A DNA stretch of 64,000 bases, taken from assembly GCA_035628135.1 (NCBI GenBank), contig DASPKM010000011.1, positions 195,145 through 259,144 on the forward strand, read 5' to 3'. Positions within the stretch are counted from its first letter, which is position 1; the number at the start of each line of letters is the position of its first letter. Positions 49,125-57,616 of the stretch are shown here, in pieces. Position numbers and translations under genes: made by a program. The DNA comes from DASPKM01 sp035628135. Its GTDB lineage: Bacteria; Bacteroidota; Bacteroidia; Chitinophagales; Chitinophagaceae. The notes under the pieces were generated by a model, which was not told the DNA's origin, did no database searches, and saw nothing but the letters and a program-made list of their open reading frames with translations.

Positions 49125-49818
49125 CTAATGACCCGGTAACCTCTTTATTGGTCCTCTCTATAAACTCAAGAATCTTATCGCGTCCCTGTTTTTTTACGGC
49201 GCTTGTTACAAAATGAGGCGGCAGGAATTGCCAGGTCTTGCGCATCGCATCCAGGAAGGCTTTTATATTGCGGCTTACCGTCTTTTGGTTCTCTTTGTCG
49301 GCCTTTGTAAACACCAGGCAAAACGGAACTTCCCATTTACCCAGTTGCTCGATAAAGGCCAGGTCTATTCTCTGCGGATCGTGCCGGCTATCGATCAATA
49401 CGAATACATTGGCCAGGTTCTCGCGGTGCCGCAAATATCCTTCTATCATTTGCTCCCATCTTCTCCTGGACGACTGCGACACTTTCGCATAACCATAACC
49501 GGGAAGGTCGACCAGGTACCATTGGCCGGCTTTAGAAGTGTTGGCGTTCACTGACTTTTTAGCGCCACCGGGTGCAGGCGGTCGTGTTGCAACACCGGGG
49601 GACGAAGGCGAGCTTTCCACCAAAAAATGATTGATGAGCTGTGTTTTACCGGGAGCTGAAGAAGTTTTGGCCAGCTTGCTGTTATCGCAAAGCATATTGA
49701 TCAGCGACGATTTGCCCACATTGCTCCGCCCGATGAATGCATACTCCGGCTTATCGGGCGGAGGGCATTTCTTGTACTCGGGGCTACTGACCAGGTATTG
49801 TGCGGATTTAATTACCAT
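49120..49818 (-). CDS. engB: Ribosome biogenesis GTPase EngB (YsxC/YihA)
   Basis: GTPase needed for assembly of the large ribosomal subunit. G1 is GRSNVGKSS at residues 30-38, the G2 region is SSAPGKTQLINHFL, G3 is DLPGYGYAKVS (from residue 104), and G4 is FTKAD. The protein has 232 residues where about 200 is usual. The excess is an insertion of about 28 residues between the G2 strand and the WYLVDLPG strand, rich in S, P, G and K. Its DNA (49522-49617) contains a perfect 12-bp palindrome, which suggests a repeat element read in frame. A 38-bp A+T palindrome contains the stop codon. Confidence 0.95.
   Translation of the reverse strand: MVIKSAQYLVSSPEYKKCPPPDKPEYAFIGRSNVGKSSLINMLCDNSKLAKTSSAPGKTQLINHFLVESSPSSPGVATRPPAPGGAKKSVNANTSKAGQWYLVDLPGYGYAKVSQSSRRRWEQMIEGYLRHRENLANVFVLIDSRHDPQRIDLAFIEQLGKWEVPFCLVFTKADKENQKTVSRNIKAFLDAMRKTWQFLPPHFVTSAVKKQGRDKILEFIERTNKEVTGSLE
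49522..49617. repeat. In-frame insertion in engB with palindromic DNA
   Basis: The segment encodes about residues 68-99, an insertion between conserved strands of the GTPase core. It contains GTGTTGCAACAC (49584-49595), a perfect palindrome, flanked by CACCGGG-type repeats. Its GGTGGCGCTAAAAAG part loosely resembles GGGGGCGCAAAAGA in the ftsZ linker repeat (minus strand). Confidence 0.5.
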
Positions 49819-49889
49819 GAGGAAGCAAAATTAACCGGCATAGCCGACAAACTGTCAATTCTGCTCAAAATCGTAGGGTATTGCCTGGG

Positions 49890-49922
49890 CGAATCTAAGA
49901 CGAATCTAAGGCGAATCTAAGA
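49890..49922. repeat. Three tandem 11-bp repeats upstream of ubiE
   Basis: CGAATCTAAGA, CGAATCTAAGG and CGAATCTAAGA follow one another, with a fourth partial copy CGAACG. The period is close to one helical turn. The position is between the engB start and the ubiE start. Confidence 0.7.
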
Positions 49923-50004
49923 CGAACGTACATTTTGGCAGTATACCATTCGTGGGCGGCCCTGTTCCATAAATTGGACGGGAACTCCTTACCTTCGCAG
50001 TCCC

Positions 50005-50760
50005 ATGGCCGACAGCTTACCGCACGATCATATTGTTCCGTACAATCAATCCGGCGAGAGCAAGAAAAAGCAGGTGGCGGAAATGTTCGATAAGATCGCC
50101 TTCCGCTACGATTTCCTGAACCGGTTCCTAAGCGGCGGTATCGACATTTATTGGCGCAAACGGGCAGTAGCTGAGCTAAAGGCGGTGAAACCCGGGTCGG
50201 TGCTGGACGTGGCAACAGGCACCGGCGACGTGGCATTGTTGTTGCTCAAATACCTCGATCCCGAAAAGATCATAGGTATCGATATATCCGAGGGAATGCT
50301 GGAGCATGCGAGACAAAAGGTTGAAAAACAAAAGTTAAAGCATAAAATCGAGCTTCAAGCCGGGGATAGCGAAGCAATAAAATTTCCAAATAATACGTTT
50401 GATGCGGTAACCGTTGCCTTCGGCGTCCGGAACTTCGAACACCTGCAGCAAGGGCTGTCGGAAATGTTACGGGTGCTGAAACCAGGCGGCAAACTGGTGG
50501 TACTGGAATTTTCCAAACCCCGGAAAAAGTTATTCAAAAGCCTGTATAACCTGTATATGAACATTGTTGCGCCGCAGGCAGGCAAATGGCTCACAAAGAA
50601 CAAAAACGCTTACCAATATCTTACGAAATCCGTTAAAGCATTCCCTGATGGACATGAATTTCTACACATTCTGAAACAAACAGGTTACACCGATACCTAT
50701 TTAAAAACGTTGAGTTTAGGAATATGTACCATTTACTGTGGAAGAAAAGGAATTTCGTAA
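50005..50760 (+). CDS. ubiE: Demethylmenaquinone methyltransferase UbiE/MenG
   Basis: 251-residue SAM-dependent C-methyltransferase of the last menaquinone step. Family segments are MFDKIAFRYDFLN near residue 27, the SAM motif VLDVATGTGDVALL near 64-77, GIDISEGMLEHAR, AFGVRNFEHL and EMLRVLKPGGKLVVLEFS (read in parts). Bacteroidota use menaquinone, so the menaquinone reaction is expected rather than the ubiquinone one. The last 37 bases overlap the porT gene in another frame, implying coupled translation. Confidence 0.95.
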   Translation: MADSLPHDHIVPYNQSGESKKKQVAEMFDKIAFRYDFLNRFLSGGIDIYWRKRAVAELKAVKPGSVLDVATGTGDVALLLLKYLDPEKIIGIDISEGMLEHARQKVEKQKLKHKIELQAGDSEAIKFPNNTFDAVTVAFGVRNFEHLQQGLSEMLRVLKPGGKLVVLEFSKPRKKLFKSLYNLYMNIVAPQAGKWLTKNKNAYQYLTKSVKAFPDGHEFLHILKQTGYTDTYLKTLSLGICTIYCGRKGIS

Positions 50761-51467
50761 AGGGATGGGTAGTAGTTTTTTACTTCCTCTGTTCGTTCAT
50801 TCCGGCAACAGCTCAATTCAGGGGAGAACTCAATCTTCCCGACCACGACGATAAACGATACCATATCGGCATCATCGTTATGGGCGCAACCAGCCGTTTC
50901 CAGGTTAGCCAGCACCCCCGCTTTCTGCAAGACGACAGCGTACTGGTGAGCAGCCCTGAAAATGCTGCCGGCGTAGGTATTGGCGGTATACATACGTTTC
51001 GCCTTAGCAACCGCTTTTCGGCAAGGATAGTATTTCCCCAATTGTTGTTCGTAAATAAATCCATCCGCTATCATCTTAGTTATCCAGGCGGCGGCGAATC
51101 GGAGGAAATGACCAAGAACATTGAATCCATTTTGCTCGGCGTGCCTATTCAATTAAAATTCCGTTCGGACCGTATCGGTAATTTCCGCGTGTACATGATG
51201 GGAGGGGTTAAGTTCGAATACGACCTTGCTTCAAAAGCAGCGGCCAGGAATGCGGAAGGGCTTATTAAATTAAGATCAACGGATTTTGGTGTAGAAGCCG
51301 GCATCGGCTTCAATTTTTATATGCCATTCTTTATCCTTTCGCCCGAATTGAAAATAAGCAATGGGCTTTCCAATTCGCACAGCCGCGATCCAAACCTTAA
51401 GTTCTCCAGCGCCATCGACAAGCTCAACTCACGCATGATCGTGTTCTCCCTCATCTTTGAAGGTTGA
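50724..51467 (+). CDS. porT: T9SS protein PorT
   Basis: 247-residue outer membrane beta-barrel protein with a signal peptide (VVVFYFLCSFIPATAQ). The mature part starts FRGELNLPDHDDKRYHIGI and has the barrel pattern GVGIGGIHTFRLSNRF, GVPIQLKFRS and VYMMGGVKFEYDLASKA. The position directly after ubiE, with overlap, matches the porT/sprT gene order I recall from other Bacteroidota. PorT is required for secretion through the type IX system and for gliding in some species. The start lies inside ubiE, and no later start codon retains the signal peptide. Confidence 0.82.
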   Translation: MYHLLWKKRNFVKGWVVVFYFLCSFIPATAQFRGELNLPDHDDKRYHIGIIVMGATSRFQVSQHPRFLQDDSVLVSSPENAAGVGIGGIHTFRLSNRFSARIVFPQLLFVNKSIRYHLSYPGGGESEEMTKNIESILLGVPIQLKFRSDRIGNFRVYMMGGVKFEYDLASKAAARNAEGLIKLRSTDFGVEAGIGFNFYMPFFILSPELKISNGLSNSHSRDPNLKFSSAIDKLNSRMIVFSLIFEG

Positions 51468-51508
51468 CGGTCTGATATTGACCAGGATCAAATTAACCGA
51501 ATTACTTA

Positions 51509-51539
51509 TTGCAGGAGCAAAAACTGCATTCTAGCTTTG
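51509..51539 (+). promoter_or_regulatory. Promoter of the T9SS cargo gene
   Basis: TTG (51509-51511), a 20-base spacer and TAGCTTTG (51532-51539), a full consensus match. The leader to the GTG at 51697 would be about 154 bases, unusually long for this window. No RNA structure was recognised in it. Confidence 0.6.
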
Positions 51540-51696
51540 TGGCACTTATCCAGCCAATCACTCCGCTGATAACCTAACCACATCCATTTTCATCCTGTAG
51601 AATTATTTCCAAACCTTTTTCTGCTTTCTATTATCCAATCCCGCCCGAGAGCCATCTCTTAGTGCTTTTTATTATTAACCTCAAAAAATTGAGACC

Positions 51697-53190
51697 GTGA
51701 AAAGATTTTTACTTTTTTGCGCGGCAATGTCATGCGCATTGCTCGGCTTCGCACAACTGCAGGAAGATTTCGATCCCGCTCCTACCGGATGGCTCCTTTC
51801 GCAAGGTGCAAATTTTCAAACCGTAGAAACAAACGGCGCGGTAGTTACACCGGGCGTTGGCGGCAACAACCCCGCACGCATCGGCACGCCGGCGGTAAAC
51901 AAAACTTCCAACACCTTCGAAGTGTGCTTCAGCATATTCGCGTACTCGTCTAACCTCAACGGGCAGCAGCCATTTCCCTGCAATACGTACGTTGACATCC
52001 TGTTCGTAAAATCGACGGTAACCAGCGCCAACGATGCCGAGCTGCCTGGCAATATACTGACGCGTGTAGACAACTACCTGTTGCCTGCCGCCGGCGGTAA
52101 TACCTGTTTTAATTTCACATTTCCTTCGAATGTAACAGATCCCGCTTTCAAAGTTTTTCTTTCGTTTCACGCGGATTGCAACCAGGGCGGCATCAAATAT
52201 GTCGTAGACAATATCAATATCAGTGGAGTTAACCTTATTTGCGGCGGCGTTAACTGTCCTCCCGGTGCATCACACGATGTATTCAACCGGCCGGCAGGCG
52301 AAGCAAGCTTCAATGCGGTGTTGTACGGCGCTCCCATCGATGCCAGTTATCCCGCTCCACCCCCGGGCTATGCGGTGGACCCTGCCGGAACCGATGGCGA
52401 CCAGAATGATGATTACAATCATCTCCGGTGGACACTCGTGACCAGCCCCGCCGGTGGCACTGTAACCATCAATGCCAATGGCACCGCCACCATCAGCAGG
52501 AATTCCAGCCACGTTACTCAACTTACATTTACCTATATGCTGTGCGACGATGGGCCCGACAATGATTTTCTGACCACCGGTGATAACCTGTGCAGCAACA
52601 TCGCCACCATAACGGTAAACTGGCCCGTAGGCAACATCATGCCGGTGACCCTTACATCTTTCACGGCGTCGGGCAGCCGCAACCTGGCAAGCCTGAAATG
52701 GGAAACCGCCACAGAATCGAACAACAAAGGCTTTGAGGTATTAAAGAGCGATAACAATGGAACTTTCCAGCGTATAGGATTTGTATTATCCAAAGCAACA
52801 GGCGGCAACAGCAGTGGCAAACTGACCTATGAATTCTTCGATGCTTCATTGGGCAAAGGCGTTACGCTTTACCGCCTTAACCAAATTGACCTCGATGGCC
52901 GTTCGAAGCTTAGCGAGATCAGGTCGGTAAAGGGAGAAGAAATCCAGAACAGCCTTACCATCTTTCCAACACCCAGCACTACCGGCGATGTGTCGATTTC
53001 CATAACAGGGCTGCAGCTATTCGATCTGTACGTAGTGGATATGAATGGTAAAGTGATAAGGGAGTTCAAGCGTTCGTCCACGGATTATTTCAAGATCACC
53101 AACCTGCAAAGCGGTATGTACATTGTGAAGATCGTTGACCTGAAAACCGGTGATCAATCAAGCGAAAAATTGCTGGTGAACAGGAGATGA
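51697..53190 (+). CDS. Secreted protein with type A T9SS C-terminal sorting domain
   Basis: 497-residue exported protein. The signal peptide is at residues 1-19 (FLLFCAAMSCALLGFAQ). A jelly-roll-like N-terminal region (about 20-180, with FEVCFSIFAYSS and FKVFLSFHADCN) is followed by a beta-rich middle part with cadherin-like features. The conserved MPVTLTSFTA segment comes next, and the C-terminal domain shows IFPTPSTTGDVSISI, VVDMNGKVI and SGMYIVKI. The latter is the type A signal for T9SS secretion and surface attachment. Start is GTG. Its function may be adhesion, but no catalytic motif was seen. The stop touches that of the convergent gene. Confidence 0.88.
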   Translation: MKRFLLFCAAMSCALLGFAQLQEDFDPAPTGWLLSQGANFQTVETNGAVVTPGVGGNNPARIGTPAVNKTSNTFEVCFSIFAYSSNLNGQQPFPCNTYVDILFVKSTVTSANDAELPGNILTRVDNYLLPAAGGNTCFNFTFPSNVTDPAFKVFLSFHADCNQGGIKYVVDNINISGVNLICGGVNCPPGASHDVFNRPAGEASFNAVLYGAPIDASYPAPPPGYAVDPAGTDGDQNDDYNHLRWTLVTSPAGGTVTINANGTATISRNSSHVTQLTFTYMLCDDGPDNDFLTTGDNLCSNIATITVNWPVGNIMPVTLTSFTASGSRNLASLKWETATESNNKGFEVLKSDNNGTFQRIGFVLSKATGGNSSGKLTYEFFDASLGKGVTLYRLNQIDLDGRSKLSEIRSVKGEEIQNSLTIFPTPSTTGDVSISITGLQLFDLYVVDMNGKVIREFKRSSTDYFKITNLQSGMYIVKIVDLKTGDQSSEKLLVNRR

Positions 53191-54888
53191 TCAATAGTCA
53201 TATTCTCTCCTGAACATATTCAACCTCACTCCTACCGTAAGCATCAGTGCATTGTCTGCGCTGATGCTTTCCTGCTTCCAGTGCCGGAACATCAGCGAAG
53301 CATCGAGAAAAAGATTTTCTTTCCATTCGTATGAAACGAGGCCTGAAATGTTGAGCCCTTTTGCTTCCAGTCCGCCGGCGAGCTTGTAACCATAATCGCC
53401 AACGCGTGTGGTATTAACTTTAAAAATATTACCACCGAAATTGCTGTTGGTTGAATCCAGGCCCTGCTTCCAAAACAATACCCTGCCCTGGATGGTCCAT
53501 TTAGGCGCAGGTTGATAAGTTACCAACCCTACCGTTTCGAAAAAATTAGCGCCGAGCGGGTGCGCCAGCGGCTGGTTGTAATGCGTATAGTTGGCAACCG
53601 AATCGTAATGGGAATAGGTAAAGGGCCGCACGATATTTACCTCGGCCTGCAGGTCGAGGTTCTTCAACTCAAATGCGTCGATGTACTTGCCGCCGAATTG
53701 TATGCCGAACTTATTTCCCCACCACCCGTTGCGCGATTTTATTTCCTTTAGTAAGAATTCATCGAGTATCAACTGTCCATATAGTTGTCCCTGGTGACCT
53801 GCATTGGCCTTAAAATCAAACCCGATAATGGCATTGTCCGCGCTGCCGGCTTGTTGCTCGGATGCGCGCAGGAATATCACCGGGTTCAGGTAAGCCAGCT
53901 CGAACCTGTTCTTCCGGCCGAATATCACTGCCTCGAATAAACCGATGTTCAGCCAGCGCGTGGCGTTTATGCTAAGGTGATGGATGACCGCATATTTTTT
54001 ATCGAGTATCTTATTACCGGTATTGATCTGGATGGTTTGCGGCACCAGTTCCATGAACAGGTTGTGGTATTGTATCTTCCAGATCCTGGTATTGATCTTA
54101 AGGAAAAGATAGCTGTTGCCGAAATTGCTCAGCAACAGGCTCCGGTAGCCGTTGCCGATAAAATTTTTATCATACCCGAACTGGAACCTGAAATATTTTG
54201 CCGCGTTGAAATGAATGCTTCCCCTCGCATCGATATAATCGAAGGCCGTTCTTTTAAATGGTTTGTAAAATCCCACGCCGGGCACGGCATTGTAGGCGTT
54301 CACCCATTGCTGAAAAAATTCAGGGCCCCGTTCCTGGTTATCGGTGATATAAGTATCGAAGCCCAGCCGTTTTGCTATGAGGCCGCGCACGGTTACGCCT
54401 TTTGCATTGAGGAACACACGTTCCCCATTACCCGTCTCGATGGATTGTTGTTGCTGTATCACGGGATTAACGGCCAGGAAAAAATCTTTCTCGTTCACCG
54501 AAAAAAAATCCGCCTGGGTTTTATAAAATGTGTTCCACAGCGGCTTCCTGCTTTTAAAGCCCGATTGATCGCCGGTAAACCATTCGCTGTTATTCATCAG
54601 CATGCTGCGCAGGTTGTGTTGGTCAACGCTCGAAAGACGGTGGTAAAAATCGTATGGATAAAACCCGTGCAAGGAATCGGCCATGGTAGCCACGGTTGCG
54701 GCCGTTTGCCTGCTGATGGGTTTAAAGGTGGCAATATTCAATTCGCTGTTATCCTGCATCAATATCTCTAACCTATTCAACAGGATGCGGTGTTTCGACT
54801 CCTGCGGAAGCAAAGTGGATTGAGAAAAGCACAGGGAGGGTACGAACAGCCAGCACAGTCTTGTAAGGGTTTTTAGAATATATTGCAT
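53191..54888 (-). CDS. Wzi/RemB-like outer membrane protein
   Basis: 565-residue outer membrane protein with a signal peptide of about 22 residues. An N-terminal helical region of about 120 residues precedes a barrel of about 14-18 strands. The segments RFELAYLNPVIFLRASEQQ and SADNAIIGFDFKA are typical of capsule assembly Wzi proteins and of the Flavobacterium gliding motility protein RemB. The gene stands beside T9SS genes, which favours a surface or gliding role, while a capsule role is also possible. Its start codon overlaps the upstream frame of the divergent pyrC gene (54887-54888). Confidence 0.78.
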   Translation of the reverse strand: MQYILKTLTRLCWLFVPSLCFSQSTLLPQESKHRILLNRLEILMQDNSELNIATFKPISRQTAATVATMADSLHGFYPYDFYHRLSSVDQHNLRSMLMNNSEWFTGDQSGFKSRKPLWNTFYKTQADFFSVNEKDFFLAVNPVIQQQQSIETGNGERVFLNAKGVTVRGLIAKRLGFDTYITDNQERGPEFFQQWVNAYNAVPGVGFYKPFKRTAFDYIDARGSIHFNAAKYFRFQFGYDKNFIGNGYRSLLLSNFGNSYLFLKINTRIWKIQYHNLFMELVPQTIQINTGNKILDKKYAVIHHLSINATRWLNIGLFEAVIFGRKNRFELAYLNPVIFLRASEQQAGSADNAIIGFDFKANAGHQGQLYGQLILDEFLLKEIKSRNGWWGNKFGIQFGGKYIDAFELKNLDLQAEVNIVRPFTYSHYDSVANYTHYNQPLAHPLGANFFETVGLVTYQPAPKWTIQGRVLFWKQGLDSTNSNFGGNIFKVNTTRVGDYGYKLAGGLEAKGLNISGLVSYEWKENLFLDASLMFRHWKQESISADNALMLTVGVRLNMFRREYDY

Positions 54889-54898
54889 GCGTCAATTT

Positions 54899-56287
54899 AT
54901 GCAAAAATACCTGATTAAAGATATTGGCATCGTCAATGAGGGATCGATTGTGCAGGGCGACGTTCACATACAAAACGGCCGTATTGAAAAGATAGGCAGC
55001 CGGCTATCTGCCGTAGGGGCCAGCGAAATTGATGGGTCGGGAAAATTCCTGCTGCCCGGCGCCATAGACGACCAGGTGCATTTTCGTGAACCGGGACTTA
55101 CGCATAAGGCTAACATTTATACTGAATCGAGAGCTGCTGTTGCGGGAGGGGTTACCACATTCATGGAAATGCCCAATACTATGCCCCCGGTATTTAACCA
55201 GCAATTGCTGGAAGAAAAATATGCCATCGCTTCCAGGACCTCCCTCGCCAATTATTCATTTTTCATGGGCACTTCCAACGAAAATGCAGGTGAGGCCCTG
55301 AAGACCAATCAAAAAAAACACGACGTTTGCGGCATCAAGATATTCATGGGTTCATCTACCGGCGGGTTGCTGGTTGACAATTACCTTACCCTGAACAAAT
55401 TGTTTTCCGAATCGGAGGTATTGATAGCCACGCATTGTGAAGATGAACGCGTGATCAAAAAAAATTACCAGGACCTGAAACTGCAAAAGCCAGTGCTGGA
55501 GGCCGCTGACCATCCCATAATCCGCAACACAGATGCCTGCTTCGAAAGTTCCTTTGCTGCCATACAGCTTGCTAAAAAACACGATGCACGATTGCACATA
55601 TTGCACATCAGCACCGAAAAGGAATTGCAGTTATTCAGCAACATGATGCCGCTGCACCAAAAACGCATTACTGCCGAGGTATGCGTGCATCACTTGCACT
55701 TTACCGCGGATGATTATGCCAGGCTGGGATACGCTATTAAATGCAACCCCGCCATTAAGGCCGCGCATAACCGGGAAGCCCTGTGGGATGCATTGCTGGA
55801 TGACCGGCTGGATGTAATTGCCACCGATCACGCACCGCATACGATGGAAGAAAAAGGATTGGAAAGAAGCGCGGCAGAACATAACTTTCTTTCGCGGCCG
55901 AATGAGGAGGGACTGTATGAAAGAACGCATGCCGGGCTGCCCCTGGTGCAGCATTCGATGGCGCTGATGCTGTACTATGTGCGGACGGGAAGATTAACTA
56001 TTCAAAAATTAGCTGAAAAAATGAGCCACGCCGTGGCCACTTGTTTTCAAATCGAGAACCGCGGATTTATACGCGAAGGATACTGGGCCGATGTAGTGAT
56101 AGTGAACATGGACAAACCAAACGTAGCCCGTGCTGGCGATTTGCTGTATAAATGCGGCTGGAGCCCATTGGAAGGATTTGAATTCCCGGCGGGCATTGAA
56201 AAAACATTTGTGAACGGCCACCTGGCGTATGACAATGGAACTATTAATGAATCACAGTTAGGAATGCGATTAAAATTTAACAGGTAG
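54899..56287 (+). CDS. pyrC: Dihydroorotase (class I-like)
   Basis: 462-residue amidohydrolase of pyrimidine synthesis, converting carbamoyl aspartate to dihydroorotate. Motifs are DDQVHFREPG at residues 57-66, a carboxylated-lysine candidate K147 in CGIKIFMG, metal-ligand histidines in ATHCEDE (H179) and LHILHIS, and the catalytic Asp in IATDHAPH. The first histidine of the usual HxH metal motif is Gln59 here. I recall DDQVHFREPG from other Bacteroidota dihydroorotases, so this may be a lineage trait. The ATG at 54899 is preferred to the ATG at 54887, which overlaps the divergent gene's start. The MutS-like and M1 genes follow closely. Confidence 0.9.
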   Translation: MQKYLIKDIGIVNEGSIVQGDVHIQNGRIEKIGSRLSAVGASEIDGSGKFLLPGAIDDQVHFREPGLTHKANIYTESRAAVAGGVTTFMEMPNTMPPVFNQQLLEEKYAIASRTSLANYSFFMGTSNENAGEALKTNQKKHDVCGIKIFMGSSTGGLLVDNYLTLNKLFSESEVLIATHCEDERVIKKNYQDLKLQKPVLEAADHPIIRNTDACFESSFAAIQLAKKHDARLHILHISTEKELQLFSNMMPLHQKRITAEVCVHHLHFTADDYARLGYAIKCNPAIKAAHNREALWDALLDDRLDVIATDHAPHTMEEKGLERSAAEHNFLSRPNEEGLYERTHAGLPLVQHSMALMLYYVRTGRLTIQKLAEKMSHAVATCFQIENRGFIREGYWADVVIVNMDKPNVARAGDLLYKCGWSPLEGFEFPAGIEKTFVNGHLAYDNGTINESQLGMRLKFNR

Positions 56288-56290
56288 CAT

Positions 56291-57607
56291 TTGGAAATCG
56301 ATCAAACCACGTACAGCGATTTATCACTCTTTCATGCGGAAGAGGAGTTCTCGGTATTTCACCGGCTCAACTTCACGCGCACTTCGGCAGGAAGGGAATG
56401 GCTCCTGCATTTTTTTAATCATCCATTTTCAGACATAGGAAAGATCAGGGAAACACAGGATGTGATCAGGCTGCTTGGTGAAAAAGTGAACGACTGGCCT
56501 ACATCCATTACCAATGGCACCATCATGGTAATGGAGCGCTTGTACCAGTCCAGCATCGACACCATTCCCGATAATGCCAGCCCGATCAATGCCTATTCAT
56601 ACCGCATTTTGCATACGCCTGATTTTTCGCTGGTGCGGTATTCAGTAACGCATTTTGCAGATTTTGTACGCGGCTTCCGGCAAATACTAAGCCTGTTCAG
56701 GAACCCGCAAACACCGCGGCTGCTGCTGTCGTACCTCGACCGTGCGTCGGACCTGCTCAATCATCCATTGCTGCAAAAGCTGGGCGAGGTAGATACACAA
56801 AAGAAATTAACGGCCCGCGAAACCGTGCTGTTTGGAAATTATATTTTATACAGGTTCAAGAATGCAGCGCAGGAGCTTATCAATATTTACGGCAGGCTGG
56901 ATGCGTGGTTCTCCATGGCGCAGGCGGGACGGCAATACCATCTTACCTTTCCTGCTATCGTGCAGCAAACATCGCCCTATATAGATGCTTTGCAACTGTA
57001 CCATATTTTATTACCCAAGCCTGTAGCGTACGACGTGCAGTTGAACAAGAACAGCAATTTCCTGTTCATGACCGGGGCTAACATGGCAGGCAAAAGCACC
57101 TTCATTAAAGCAGTGGGTACAGCGGTGTTCATGGCGCATTTGGGAATGGGCGTTCCGGCAACGGAAATGAAGCTAAGCCTGTTCGACGGGATACTCAGTA
57201 ATATCAACGTAGTGGATAACATCGTAAAGGGTGAAAGCTATTTTTTTAACGAGGTGCAGCGCATCAAGAATACCATCATCAAAATAAATAATGGAAAGAA
57301 ATGGTTGGTGCTGATAGATGAGTTATTTAAGGGCACCAACGTGCAAGACGCCATGAAGTGTTCGGCCACGGTGATAAAAGGGTTGATAAAGATCGAGAAT
57401 TCCTTGTTCATTTTGTCAACGCATTTGTACGAGATCGGCGAAGAGTTGAAACAATTCCCCAATATTTCTTTTAAATATTTTGAAACCACCGTCACCGGCG
57501 ACCAGTTGTACTTCAGTTACCAATTGAAGGAAGGCATCAGCAACGACCGGCTGGGTTATTTGATATTGAAGAAGGAAAAAGTGGTGGAGCTATTGGAAAA
57601 ATTATAA
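56291..57607 (+). CDS. Compact MutS-like ATPase
   Basis: 438-residue protein with an N-terminal helical lever/clamp-like region (about 1-240) and a MutS-type ATPase domain. Walker A GANMAGKST is at residues 262-270, Walker B is VLIDELFKGTN, and a family segment LSTHLYEIGEEL follows. It lacks the mismatch-recognition and connector domains of MutS and the Smr domain of MutS2, so it is not a standard mismatch repair protein. The start is TTG, three bases after pyrC. Such short MutS homologs occur in Bacteroidota, and their function is unknown. Confidence 0.85.
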   Translation: MEIDQTTYSDLSLFHAEEEFSVFHRLNFTRTSAGREWLLHFFNHPFSDIGKIRETQDVIRLLGEKVNDWPTSITNGTIMVMERLYQSSIDTIPDNASPINAYSYRILHTPDFSLVRYSVTHFADFVRGFRQILSLFRNPQTPRLLLSYLDRASDLLNHPLLQKLGEVDTQKKLTARETVLFGNYILYRFKNAAQELINIYGRLDAWFSMAQAGRQYHLTFPAIVQQTSPYIDALQLYHILLPKPVAYDVQLNKNSNFLFMTGANMAGKSTFIKAVGTAVFMAHLGMGVPATEMKLSLFDGILSNINVVDNIVKGESYFFNEVQRIKNTIIKINNGKKWLVLIDELFKGTNVQDAMKCSATVIKGLIKIENSLFILSTHLYEIGEELKQFPNISFKYFETTVTGDQLYFSYQLKEGISNDRLGYLILKKEKVVELLEKL

Positions 57608-57616
57608 TTACCAGGG

